From Symbiodinium natans (Eukaryota; Sar; Dinophyceae; Suessiales; Symbiodiniaceae), in NCBI GenBank assembly GCA_905221605.1, contig CAJNDS010000435.1:869730-933729 (forward strand): a stretch of 64,000 nucleotides of DNA. Direction: 5' to 3'. This document shows positions 51,833-61,507 of this stretch, one piece after another. Positions within the stretch are counted from its first letter, which is position 1; each line of letters opens with the position of its first letter. Both the position numbers and the translations under genes were made by a program. A model generated the notes under the pieces. That model was not told the DNA's origin and made no database searches. It was given only the letters and a program-made list of their open reading frames with translations.

Positions 51833-54800
51833 GTCCTTGCCTTTTGGAGCCCTAGAAGCCAGTTCAGGGTTCAGGGTTCAGGGTTCAGGGTTCAGGGTTC
51901 AGGGTTCAGGGTTCAGGGTTCAGGGTTCAGGGTTTAGGGTTTAGGGTTTAGGGTTTAGGGTTTAGGGTTCAGGGTTCAGGGTTTAGCCTGTCAACCCCAC
52001 AAATCCCTCTATAAACCCGCGATAAACTTTTATAAACTGTGCAGCCTCTGATAAACGCCCTAAGCCTCGGGTTCCACGAAGCGGGCTAGAGAGTCCCAAA
52101 AGTCCCGTGTCAGTGTAGAAGCTAGAAGCTTGGAAATAGAATTTATGCAGGGCTTAGGGTTTAGGATTGTTTCGGGGTTTAGGGTTTGGGGTTTAATGTT
52201 CGGGTTACTTTAGTGAACCCTCCCCCTCCCCAGATTTTGTTTTGGTTTCCGGGAATTTGAGGGTGGGAAAAAAGGAGGATTAATGAATTCCTGCGGTCTG
52301 GGGGCGGGGGGTCTGGCCGGGGGGGGGGGGGGGGTCAGCTGCCAAGAAGGGTCTGCTTTGGCTTGTTTTCGGGTTCTCTTAAGCCTGAGACCAGTAATTA
52401 CCCGAAGGCTGAAGTCTCAAGCTTATAAGGGATTTTTATCTTAAGCCTTAGAGGCAGCCTCTTCTTCAACTTGAGAGGTTTCCTTGGTTTCCCGGCCTCC
52501 CCCGTCTCGGAAAATTATATTGCCACCCCTTTATTATTGTCATTTTAATTGTGGAGGCCTGTAAGGGGTACCCTTTCCGGATTTGTTTTCGAGCCCCGGC
52601 GGATAAGGATTTAAGTAAGGAAACCTTGATTTGAGAACTCGGGCGGCCTTCAGAATTCCAGGACCCGGAGGCTGAAGTCTTAAGCTCAAGGGATTCTTGT
52701 CTTAAGCCTCAGACCGGCTGAAGCTTCTGCTGCAGGGCTTGAGCCTCCGCATCCCTGCAGCCTGCAGCAAATGGGTTCTGCTACTTCTCTGGGGCAGTTC
52801 AGGCACCGTAAGTCTTTCACGGTCTCTTTGCTTATCTGAGAGCAGGGGCTTCTGTAGCAAGGCTATCTGTCTCAGCCTCTGGAGCTGCAGTAATCTCAAA
52901 AGACACCTGCTTCTCTGAGAAGGAGCTGTTTTTCTCAGCTCTGGAGCTGCAGCAATCTCAAACGAGATCTGCTTCTGCAAAGACTCAAGCTCTGGCTTCT
53001 TGAGCTCCTTCAAGCCAGCTCAGCTGAAAAGTCTTTTCTGCAATGGAGTAATATGTTTGGTTCCTTGCCAGCCGAATTTTCCAATTGTCACCCCTTTATT
53101 ATTCTCTTCGGACCCCCCTATTTGGGTTGGTTTACACACATCAGCCCGAAAACCTCCCGTGATGGAAAGTAGTCTTGGGCCGGGGCCCTCTGGCCCGGCG
53201 AATATTGCTATTACCACCCCATTTAAAAATGCAACGTTTACATTATTAGGGTTTAGGGGTTAGGGTTTTGCGTAGAGTCTATAGGGTTTAGAGTGCAGTA
53301 AAGTCCACGCACTTTGGTCATGCATCGGCCCGTTGGCAGTTATATGGCTCAGGGTATAGGAGCCTAGGGTGAGTTTTCTATCCTGGGAGTACTTTTCTAC
53401 CCTAAACCCAAACCGACAAACTACAATCGGCTCCTGGTGGGAAATTAGAGTTTTAAGGGCTTGGGGCTTCCGAGTTAGGGCCATTCGAAAACAACCCGGG
53501 TTGCAGACCCCCCGGCCTGTACCTCGGATGAAACCACCACCCCTGAGCCCAGAACCCTGGGTCCTAAGCTTACACCGTCACAACCATGTGCCCGAAACCC
53601 AGAACCTTCAGCCTTGTACTCTTGCGACCCTATAAACACCTAAAGCCCTGCCGGCCCCCATTTTGCAGGTGAAGTTCTCCGACCAGCCAGAGGCCCTCTT
53701 GGCACGGTGTGAGTTAGGGGCATTGGTCTTGGAACCCAAAGGACATAACCGGCCAAGAGGTTGAAGTTTGGTTAAAAGTTTAGGGCTCGTTGCAGAGCTG
53801 TTTGCTCATGACATCCAACAATAACCTGAATATCCCAAAGTCCACTTAGAAGCTGCGGCGATAGCAGAAACACATGGAACATGAGAGCAACCCCCTCCGA
53901 GTAAGCAAGAAGCTTTACACAGCAGCGGGTATGGATTCTGCGATTCTGGAGTATTTTTTGTGCAGGGGTTTTAGGCTTTGCTTGTAGGGCCAAGCATTCA
54001 AGCGGATCTGCAGCAGGACTTCCTTTAAATGCCTTCAGCCCTTAGCCCCAAAGCTCCTCCGTGCAAAACTCCCCAAAACCAAAACCCCTCCAAACTCCCC
54101 ACAGCTAGAACCCCAAACCCCGCCAAAGCCCTGCGAAAAACCCCCAACAAAACCCTTCCAAGCCACGTTACGCCCTAAACCCTACAAGCGTATAACCCTA
54201 AACCCCAAAACCCTGTAGAATCTAAACCCCAAATCCCCCCTAAACCCCAAATCCTAAACCCTAAACCCTAAACCCCCAAACACATACCGGTCTCAGGTCC
54301 CCGGCCCAAAAGAGGACATCGTCCTCCGGCTTTGGCGGCGGCTTCCTGAGGCGTTGGCAGTGGCTCCAGGGCAGGCTTCCTCAAATTTTCGGGGACGATA
54401 GGGGTTTGGGGCTTAGGGTTTAAGGTTTTGGGAGTAGGTGCGTGTTGTTCAGGATGTTTTGTTTCCCTAGGCCTCCCTCAGAAGTAAGCAGGCTCATTTT
54501 TGAATTCACTTTCAATGTATCCCCGTCCACGCACAATTGCCGACGTACGTCACGCATGATGAAAGAAGGGATGCATTTTGGGGTTCCTAATTCCCCAAAC
54601 CTTCAAACCCGGCTAGGGGCCCAGGGTATACATCCGCCACCACCGCCCATGTTGTCTGATGGAAAGTATGCGGCAAAGTCGAAGCTGCCTCGCAGCCTCT
54701 CCTCGCCGTCGCCTGCCGGAAAAGCTGCAACGCCATCCTTCTGGAGATTCTGCACTTTCGTCACGGGGCCAGGCGTAGGAGAGACGCAATGAGGAGAACC

Positions 54801-57237
54801 TCAACGAGATGGCCAGGATCACCTCAGCGAGAAGGCCCAGCTCAGATCTGGGTTCCTTGAGGTAGGCCCCAAACCCCGACATCTGCTACCTCGACGGGGC
54901 TTGAATGCTGTAAGTTGTGTAGATTCCTACAGCAAGACGCCCGAGGCTGTTGGGGGTTAGGGTTTATTGGGTTTAGCGACAACTGGGCTAGTGGCTCTCA
55001 TGTGCCAAAGCCACCACGATGAGCCACAGGGAATGCCCGGGCCTTTGAGCACCATCAAACCGTTACACCCTGGCGCCTTCAAACCTCAACCCATTTTAGG
55101 GCCCCAAACCCCTCAACCCTCTGGGAACCTCTCTTGGGGCACGGGTCTGAAACATCCTTTTGGACGCAGATTAGGCCCCTATTACCTTCTTGTTGGGCGT
55201 TAGGGTTACCTCATTAAGCCCCTTTAAACCAAAAAAGGCACCCTATTTTTCTTCCTAGGATACTCTTGGGCCAAGTCCTTCTGGGGCTTCGATTGTAGGG
55301 TGTTGGTGCCTTGAGCCTTTGGGCCCTTTGAACCCCGGAATCGAACTCCCGACCTGCAGGAACGGCACCCGAAACATCTACACCCTAGTTTGGGGTTTAG
55401 GGTTTCAGGGTTTAGGGTTTCAGGGTTTAGGGTTTCAAGGCTTAGGGTTTCAGGGTTTAGGGTTTCAGGGTTTAGGGTTTACAATCCCGAAGCCCTATAT
55501 AAACCCTTAATTATAAAGCCTCTGTAGCCCCCAAGCCAGACGCCGCTACCGAACCTCTACTGGGTGGGCGGAATCTTCACCGCGATTTGGGGGCTTCTCG
55601 GCATGGATTCTTGGGGTTCGAAAGTCTGGAAGATGTTGGTGGGAGATTTTGTGGGGGTTGGTGTTTCGGGCTTTGGGGTTTTCGGTTTTAGGTTTTGGGG
55701 CTTCAGGCCTTCAGAGCTTCTCGGTTTGTGTTTTCGCCGGGCGTTGCGCGCACTTGGCGGCATCACCTTGCCCGAATTCAGGCTTTAAACCCTTTAAGGT
55801 CTAAGGTTCTGCCTCCAAATCTTCAGGGTTTCTAGGGCTCAGGATCAGTATATGACTCATATCACATACTTTCGCTTCTGTATTTGCTTTTGGGAATTCT
55901 GCGGGCCTAGGCGAAGCCATAAAAGGCCCGCCGCCATCCGTTTAGTCTTTGCCAAAACCGTCAGTCAGATCATTCATTATATATTTCATGTTGCCTTTGC
56001 GGATCAGACCTCGCAACGTTTATGGAACCCGGCCCGCTCATCTTCGCGTTGGGGCTGTTGGGTTCGCGCTTATAAGGCTTAGAGGTTTTAGGAGCATTCA
56101 GGGGTCGGTGTTTATGCTGTAGTCGGTTGAACTTGTAGTTCTGGGATTTGGGAGCTCCTCCATTTGGTGTCTCGATGTTCGTGCAGCCCACACTAGTATA
56201 CAGCCATAGTAGAAGTTCTTCGGAGGGCCCACCCATCCGTTGAGGACGATTATGGATTCTTATTGGGCTCTCAGGCCCTCCGGGGACTCCAAGCCATCCC
56301 CAACCCCGTGGCAAAGGTACCGCATGTGGGGCGCCTTCACCCGGCTGATGATCATCAGGCAGCCGCGCAGCCGGGGGGACGCGGAGATTCGTGAAGCAAC
56401 CCGCCGAACATGAACATGGCCCTCCTAGCCTCCCAAAGGGAAGTGTTGGGGTGCGCACCTCAACCCCCTTCTGCCCCATCCCAACAAGACCCAGTCTCTC
56501 CCGCCCCCTTCCGACATTTGCATTCTGTCGACGGCACCGCGCTCCAGCACACCTCCCCCAGCTCTCTTCAACCCCCTTCCCTCTCTATCGCCGGCCCAAT
56601 GTGGCTCCCTCATTCAGTGGCTCACAGAGATTTGCAGCAGATTGCAGGCCCATGCTCCGGTGAGCATTCGAGGATTGGAGAGCTTGAGACTTCAGGTAGG
56701 GTCTACAGGTTGAGGTTGCTTTCGCGGGACGAAACTCTGGCAACTCAGCGCTCACAGAGACTCGGGTGGAGGGTTCTCGGCGCGAATTTGAGGAGATAGA
56801 CTAACCCTGAAGTACAAAACCCTCAAGCCTGAACCCTAAACGTGGCAGGTATGCGGATGTCAACTACCAGCTGCGCCGACCCGATGTTTTGGCCAACAAG
56901 GCTGCACATCTTCGTTGCCTCTCAAGCTAGCCCTAGACCCCCTGCAGTAAGGGTTTAGGGTTCAGGGCTTCGGGTTCACGAACCGTAAAGCGTAAACCCA
57001 AGCCTTATGCCCTGAGTTCAATCTTTGGGGCCTGATGTCGGGTTTCAGGCTTACTAGTGAGCGGGGTTAAGGTTTATAAGAGATTGTAGGTACCTGAAAA
57101 GAAAACATCCGCCCCAGAAGGTTTTCAACTCCCGGAACCGTGAATCCAGTGACCTCCCAAGCAGGTGGTGGCCTTGCGCTACCTCGTGCTGCCATTGCTC
57201 GTCGTGCCCGGTGTTGCCATGGGCATCGGTGGGCCTG
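51776..57237 (+). CDS. Gene 3: multi-pass membrane protein, unrecognised, 8 exons joined
   Basis: Exons 51776-51832, 53669-53706, 54297-54370, 54794-54861, 55540-55583, 56317-56364, 56849-56900 and 57165-57237 join in one frame with GT, GC and GA donors. The first part is polar (AHQRLEDRRGKEAATCSKN, then SPAQKRTSSSGFGGG). Then come LYWVGGIFTAYRMWGAFTRL, a loop with IIRQPYADVNYQLRRPD, and a strong hydrophobic segment ALRYLVLPLLVVPGVAMG. At least two membrane segments are visible. The 5' end is missing and the 3' end may continue to a candidate terminal exon at 58103. No family recognised. Confidence 0.65.
51862..51988 (+). repeat. TTCAGGG array passing into TTTAGGG
   Basis: About ten TTCAGGG heptamers followed by five TTTAGGG and two TTCAGGG: a homogenised single-base variant of the telomere-like unit, a sign of local tandem amplification. 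Read through, it gives the pseudo-peptide GFRVQGS repeated. Confidence 0.95.
52401..52720. repeat. Two copies of a roughly 53-bp AAGTCTTAAGC repeat
   Basis: GGCTGAAGTCTCAAGCTTATAAGGG... at 52405-52455 and GGCTGAAGTCTTAAGCTCAAGGG... at 52668-52716, each ending CTTAAGCCT.AGA. Between them lies CCACCCCTTTATTATT, which also occurs in repeat family D. Confidence 0.65.
52860..52985. repeat. Tandem duplication of a CTCTGGAGCTGCAG unit
   Basis: Two copies about 62 bp apart share CTCTGGAGCTGCAG then AATCTCAAA and CTGCTTCTC. They produce the Leu/Gln-rich frame on the minus strand, which I do not call a gene. Confidence 0.75.
53031..53255 (+). repeat. Dispersed repeat family D, copy 2
   Basis: Aligned with 48959-49205 over its whole length with many substitutions; ends TTACATTATTAGGGTTTAGGG as copy 1 ends TTAACATTAGGGTTTAGGG. 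Confidence 0.7.
53669..53706 (+). CDS. Gene 3 exon b (VKFSDQPEALLA)
   Basis: Acceptor TTTGCAG, GT donor GTGTGAG in phase 2. Confidence 0.65.
54050..54290 (-). repeat. Degenerate CCCCAAACCCC/CCCTAAA stretch
   Basis: Loosely repeated A- and C-rich units in gene 3 intron; no exon. Confidence 0.75.
54297..54370 (+). CDS. Gene 3 exon c (SPAQKRTSSSGFGGGFLRRW...)
   Basis: Acceptor CTCAG, GC donor GCAGGC in phase 1. Another frame (PGPKEDIVLRLWRRLPEAL) is open and also plausible; the chosen frame is the one that joins both sides. Confidence 0.55.
54794..54861 (+). CDS. Gene 3 exon d (EPQRDGQDHLSEKAQLRSGF...)
   Basis: Acceptor AATGAG, GT donor GTAGGC in phase 0. A minus-strand frame of 89 codons (54613-54882) overlaps and is less likely. 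Confidence 0.55.
55201..55282 (+). repeat. Dispersed repeat family C, copy 3
   Basis: TTAGGGTTACCTCATTAAGCCCC, TTTAAACCAAAAAAGGCACCC, TTCCTAGGATACTCTTGGGCC; best matched by the double copy at 57493. Confidence 0.6.
55388..55482 (+). repeat. 15-bp repeat GGGTTTCAGGGTTTA
   Basis: About six copies of an alternating TTTCAGGG/TTTAGGG unit, giving the pseudo-peptide GLGFQ repeated. Confidence 0.92.
55540..55583 (+). CDS. Gene 3 exon e (TPLPNLYWVGGIFT)
   Basis: Acceptor AAGCCAG, GA donor (GATTTGG) in phase 2. Confidence 0.7.
56317..56364 (+). CDS. Gene 3 exon f (YRMWGAFTRLMIIRQ)
   Basis: Acceptor GCAAAG, GC donor GCGCAG in phase 2. Confidence 0.72.
56365..56848. other. Gene 3 intron without telomere repeat, incidental open frames
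   Basis: Frames of 62-169 codons on both strands cover this intron. They are Pro/Ser- or Gly-rich without domains and lie between two well-joined exons, so I leave them out. Confidence 0.5.
56849..56900 (+). CDS. Gene 3 exon g (YADVNYQLRRPDVLANK)
   Basis: Acceptor TGGCAG, GC donor GCTGCAC in phase 0. Clear coding composition. Confidence 0.75.
57165..57237 (+). CDS. Gene 3 exon h, membrane segment (VVALRYLVLPLLVVPGVAMG...)
   Basis: Acceptor AAGCAG, probable GT donor GTGGCTC in phase 1. Strong hydrophobic helix. Confidence 0.72.
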
Positions 57238-57492
57238 GTGGCTCAGTGGTCTGCGGGGTTGGACTTGCGAGATGTCTGCGGAATACTTATATCACAACAA
57301 CCAGCCCAAAAGCCCTTAAGCCCCTTAACCCTTCACCCATTCCCCTCATTAAACCTCGTAATTGACCTTCAACTTTCCTTTGCGGGGGCTGATCTCCCTA
57401 TATACGCCCACAGGCTAACCTGAACACTGAGCCCTATTTGACCCGAAAAGGGTGAGTACTAGGACCCAGAGTATACGCCCTTATCCTTTTTT

Positions 57493-57618
57493 AGGGTTTA
57501 GGTTCCCTTGTAGCCCCCCTTTAAACCAAATAAAGGCACCCTTATTGTTCCTAGGTTACTCTTATGTCACCCCCTGTAGACCAAAAAAGGGCACCCTGTT
57601 CATTCCTAGGCTGCTCTC
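57493..57618 (+). repeat. Dispersed repeat family C, copies 4 and 5 in tandem
   Basis: Two adjacent roughly 60-bp copies, each with CCCCCT-TTAAACC or GTAGACC, AAAAGGGCACCCT and TTCCTAGG. Confidence 0.65.
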
Positions 57619-58102
57619 GGGTCTGCTTGGAGTTTCATGGTACTTATTAACCAGTTATAACTGTACTTATAAGCCACTTATAAGCCCCGTAAGTGCCCCA
57701 ATATGGTTATAAGTACAGCTATAAGTACAGTTAGAATCCTAAACCCTGAACCCTAAACCCTAAACCCTTTAAGTACAGTTAGAATTGGTGAATAAGTACT
57801 ATGAACCTCCAAGCAGAGTAAGAAAGGCTAGCCATCCTCCTGAGCGACGGGGCGGCCGAGGACTCATCCGTCGTTTGGGCCTTTGGGGGGGGGGGGGGGG
57901 GGGGGGGAACCCCTCAACTCGAGCACCCTCAAATCCTGAGCCCAAAAAACCGAAAACTGGGCTGAAGGTTTGGGAGCTGGGCGCTGTAGGGTAATAGCAA
58001 GACATGGAGGTTTAGGGTCTTGAGGGTTATGGCTACACTTGTGGCCCACTCTTACGCATGTTAGCGGATGTAGGGGGGCCTAGACCTGGTTCACCGCGAC
58101 AG

Positions 58103-58150
58103 GGTACCGGTTTCAGTACCCATGCGCCCCCCAAGCCGGGCTTCGTCTAA
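58103..58150 (+). CDS. Possible terminal exon of gene 3 (GTGFSTHAPPKPGFV, stop)
   Basis: Follows GCGACAG and ends in TAA. A second frame (YRFQYPCAPQAG) is also open. Not joined in phase to exon h, so another exon would be needed. Confidence 0.35.
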   Translation, partial: GTGFSTHAPPKPGFV

Positions 58151-59188
58151 GCAAGTCCCGAAACTACTGAAGCCTAACCCCACTCACCGTCCCCTGAGCT
58201 TCTGAAACCGCCCTGTAGATCCCTGCAAGAAGCCCCATAATCTAACGTCTAAGACCCCCTTGCGCTCTTTGGGGTAGTGGTGGGTTTTCGTGTTTTCCTT
58301 GCCCGGGCGCGCTGCAATATGGGCCACCCTAGACCCTGCAAACAGCACTCGAAGCTCTATGATTCCTTTAAACCCGGGTTTTCACCCTGCCCCCAGGTGA
58401 ATTTTTGCGGGTTTAAGGTTTAGGGTTCAGGGTTCAGGGCTATGTTTAGGTTGGGGTTTAGTGTTTCCCCTCTCCCTTTTTGTGGTTCGTGGTGGGTTTA
58501 CGGTGAAGTGTCAGGATTTATGGTTGGGAGGGAAGGGGGTCGAGAACACGGAGCCCATAAACCCTTGCAACTGTACAAGCCCGAATGATAAAGCCTCTGC
58601 ACCCTGCGATCCCTACTCACCCCCGAAAGCCTAAACCCTAAAATCCTAAACCCTAAACCCTAAACTTTAAACCCTAAACCCTAAACCCTTGATCCTAAAC
58701 CCTAGGCCCTAAAGCCTCAACCCTCACCATGTATAGCAGCTTGCTCCAGAAAATCGCAGCCCCTGGCTCCACAAGCTGCATATGGCTCCCACGATTTTGG
58801 GGCTTTTTACGGTTCAGGGCGAGCTCGAAACCCCCTAGACCCCAAACCTCATTAGGGCTTAAAGTTTAGGGTTCATTAACCCCAAATCCTAAATAGCTCA
58901 TTCGGGAGTTTAGGGTTAATTAACCCAAAATCCTCAAAAGTTTTAGGATTCGGGTTGGCTCCTAGAGCTCCTAAGCCCTGGAACCTTACGCGAAAACGCA
59001 GAGCCCGCGGGTCCCTGCTTTCTGGAGCCAGGAGCCCCTGAAGCTCCTCAACTCGAAGATCCTAAACCCCTAAACCCCTAAACCCTAAACCCTAAACCCT
59101 AAACCCTAAACCCTAAACCCTAAGAAACCCTAAACCCTGAACCCTCTGAACCCGAAACCCGAAACCCTAAACCCTAAACCCCAGCACC
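58151..59188. other. Non-coding spacer before gene 4
   Basis: Degenerate CCCTAAA runs at 58630-58710 and 59065-59180 and scattered TTTAGGG. No exon visible. Confidence 0.5.
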
Positions 59189-59272
59189 ATGCGCGGCCTC
59201 GGGCCGCTCGCGGCCCTGGCGCTGGCGCTGGCGCCACCAGCACGGAGCGAGCCATGCCCAGCCCCTCTTCGA
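59189..59272 (+). CDS. Gene 4 exon 1, signal peptide
   Basis: 28 codons, hydrophobic Ala/Leu core and cleavage near ARSEP. The donor GTTTTAGGG is the first unit of the TTTAGGG array at 59276-59346. Confidence 0.82.
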
Positions 59273-61471
59273 GTTTTAGGGTTTAGGGTTTACGGTTTAG
59301 GGTTTAGGGTTTAGGGTTTAGGGTTTAGGGTTTAGGGTTTAGGGTTTTGCAGAATGGTACTTACAAGTTGTCCTTTGGTTAAAAGGCACGAAATTATGAC
59401 AGAGACTCAGGGCCAACCTTCCCCCCGCTCCCCCCAACCCAGACTTTGTCTGCTCGATGCCGAAGCTCATGGCCACCCACGGGCCTAGCCCCCTTCCAGC
59501 CTGTCTTCCGTAGCTGCAGCTATCGAGAGGTGTGGAAAAACCGTGCAATGTGGGTTAGGGCCGCTTTGCCGCCCTAGGCGGCGCAGGGTGGGCGACGGCA
59601 TTCGATGGCCTTCTTAAAGTCGGGCCAGAACAACCTAATCTCCATCCTAGCCTGCGCAGCTTCCGCGCCATATCACAGCAAACCCTAGACCTTGAACCCT
59701 AAGCAGCTTTCTACCTTTGGGGGTTCAGCTGAGCTTCTGCTGCACAGGATCGGACCGGCGAGGAGCCAGTGGTCCAGTTTACAGCTGAGGACCGCAGCCC
59801 CTGAGGGATGCAGGTCTTAGGGGTGGGCTGTGCCCTTACATGCTCAACCCCAAGCCCTAAACCCAACCCTTTTAAACCGGTCCACTGTTCTTCCCATTTT
59901 CTGTTTCTGAGGGTTTGGAGCAAGGCTGAATTGAAGATGCTGGGCTTGGGCTTAGTGTTGTCAGTGGTATTGCTGCTTGCGAATCTGGAGAACTGCAATT
60001 ACGAGAGAGGGATGGCGGCCTACACCCTAAATCCTCCCTAAACCATACTGTGGCCAAACTTTCAAAACCCTAACCCTATGAGCCACGCTGCAAACCCTAA
60101 ACCCGAAAACCAAATCCTAGTGCTGTATTTGTGCGTGTAGACTTGAGGGCTTAAGGCTGCAGGGTTCTGGATTTAGACTCATTTTGGTGGTAGTCATGTT
60201 CTGGATCACTCGATACAGGGTGCTGATCATCAACATTTAATTCGCTCGTGCCGGAAGGCGTGCACATGCTGCTACGACCTGGATGAGTTCATCCAGGACG
60301 GCCCTTGCACCCCCCAAACCTAGCCCAAAGACCCAAAGCCCTGCACCCCTACAACCATCCTCACCTTCCGAAGCGTTGAGGGCCTGAGAGGGCTTCAGAG
60401 GTTTCCATGGCAAGATATGTCATAAACAAACGATGAAGCCCCCTTGAGGAGGGGAGTGGTGGAGGCTTGAGGAGACCCTAAAGCCACGACATCCCCAAAC
60501 CTCCCAACCCCTTCCCTACAGTGGCAATGAACTAGACATCTGGGAGAGCCCACATTGGGGTGTAAAATGTCGGGATGCGCATTCTGCCGCTGATGCGCAC
60601 TTCTCCCCAGACGCGACCACACTGGGGAGATGTGTATATTCTGCAGGGCTAAGACCCAAAGCCGGTCCAGCCAAGATTCTCAGTACCCTTACTCCCTTTT
60701 CCGAGGGATTTGGTTCCCTTCTAATCTTCAAATAGTTACATGGTCCCTTAGTATTGACGTTCAAAAGGGGATGCCTTATACACCCCTTACATGGCCCACA
60801 ACGGCCCAAACTTCAGAACCCTTTATAGGAGGTAAGGGACCATATTCAGAGCGCATATTCGGGGCCCATATAACTACCCTTAGCGAAATACCCGTTTGAA
60901 GCAAACGGCTTGTGCGGGGTTTAGGGTTTAGGGTTCCGGGTTCAGGGTTTCTGGGCCAACCCCATGTTGGAAAAGCCTGTTCTTCAAGCAGGACAACGAC
61001 TACGTTTACGTTCTCTTCTACTCGCCAAAGGGCCGCAACTTGCATGAAACCGGGTTGAGGGTTGAGAGTTTAGGGTCAGGGTCACTACCTGTTTGCACAC
61101 AGAGGCCGTGCAAGAGCTGGCAGTTGGAGTTGCAATACTTATTGTAGCTGACAGGGGTTCGGCCTGTACATCCCAAAGCTAGACTCCACGAGGCTTGAAC
61201 ATCGACATCAGCGCCAAGTTTGAGCAACTGGCATCTGAGTGGAAGTGGTCGCGAATCCATTTCGGGCGCATCGATGTGGATAAGGACGCTGCCCTAAACC
61301 CTAAAGCCCTTGGTTTAGTGCTGCCAGGGTTCGAGGTCTAAGCCCTACTCTCTGAGCCACGAGAGTGTAGAGTTTGGGTTTGGGTTGTATGGCTCCAGTG
61401 CATGCATCCCTCAATGACTCACCACGCCCCAGAAGCCTTAATCTTGTTCCCTGCAAAACCCCTATATAACC

Positions 61472-61507
<36 letters not shown>

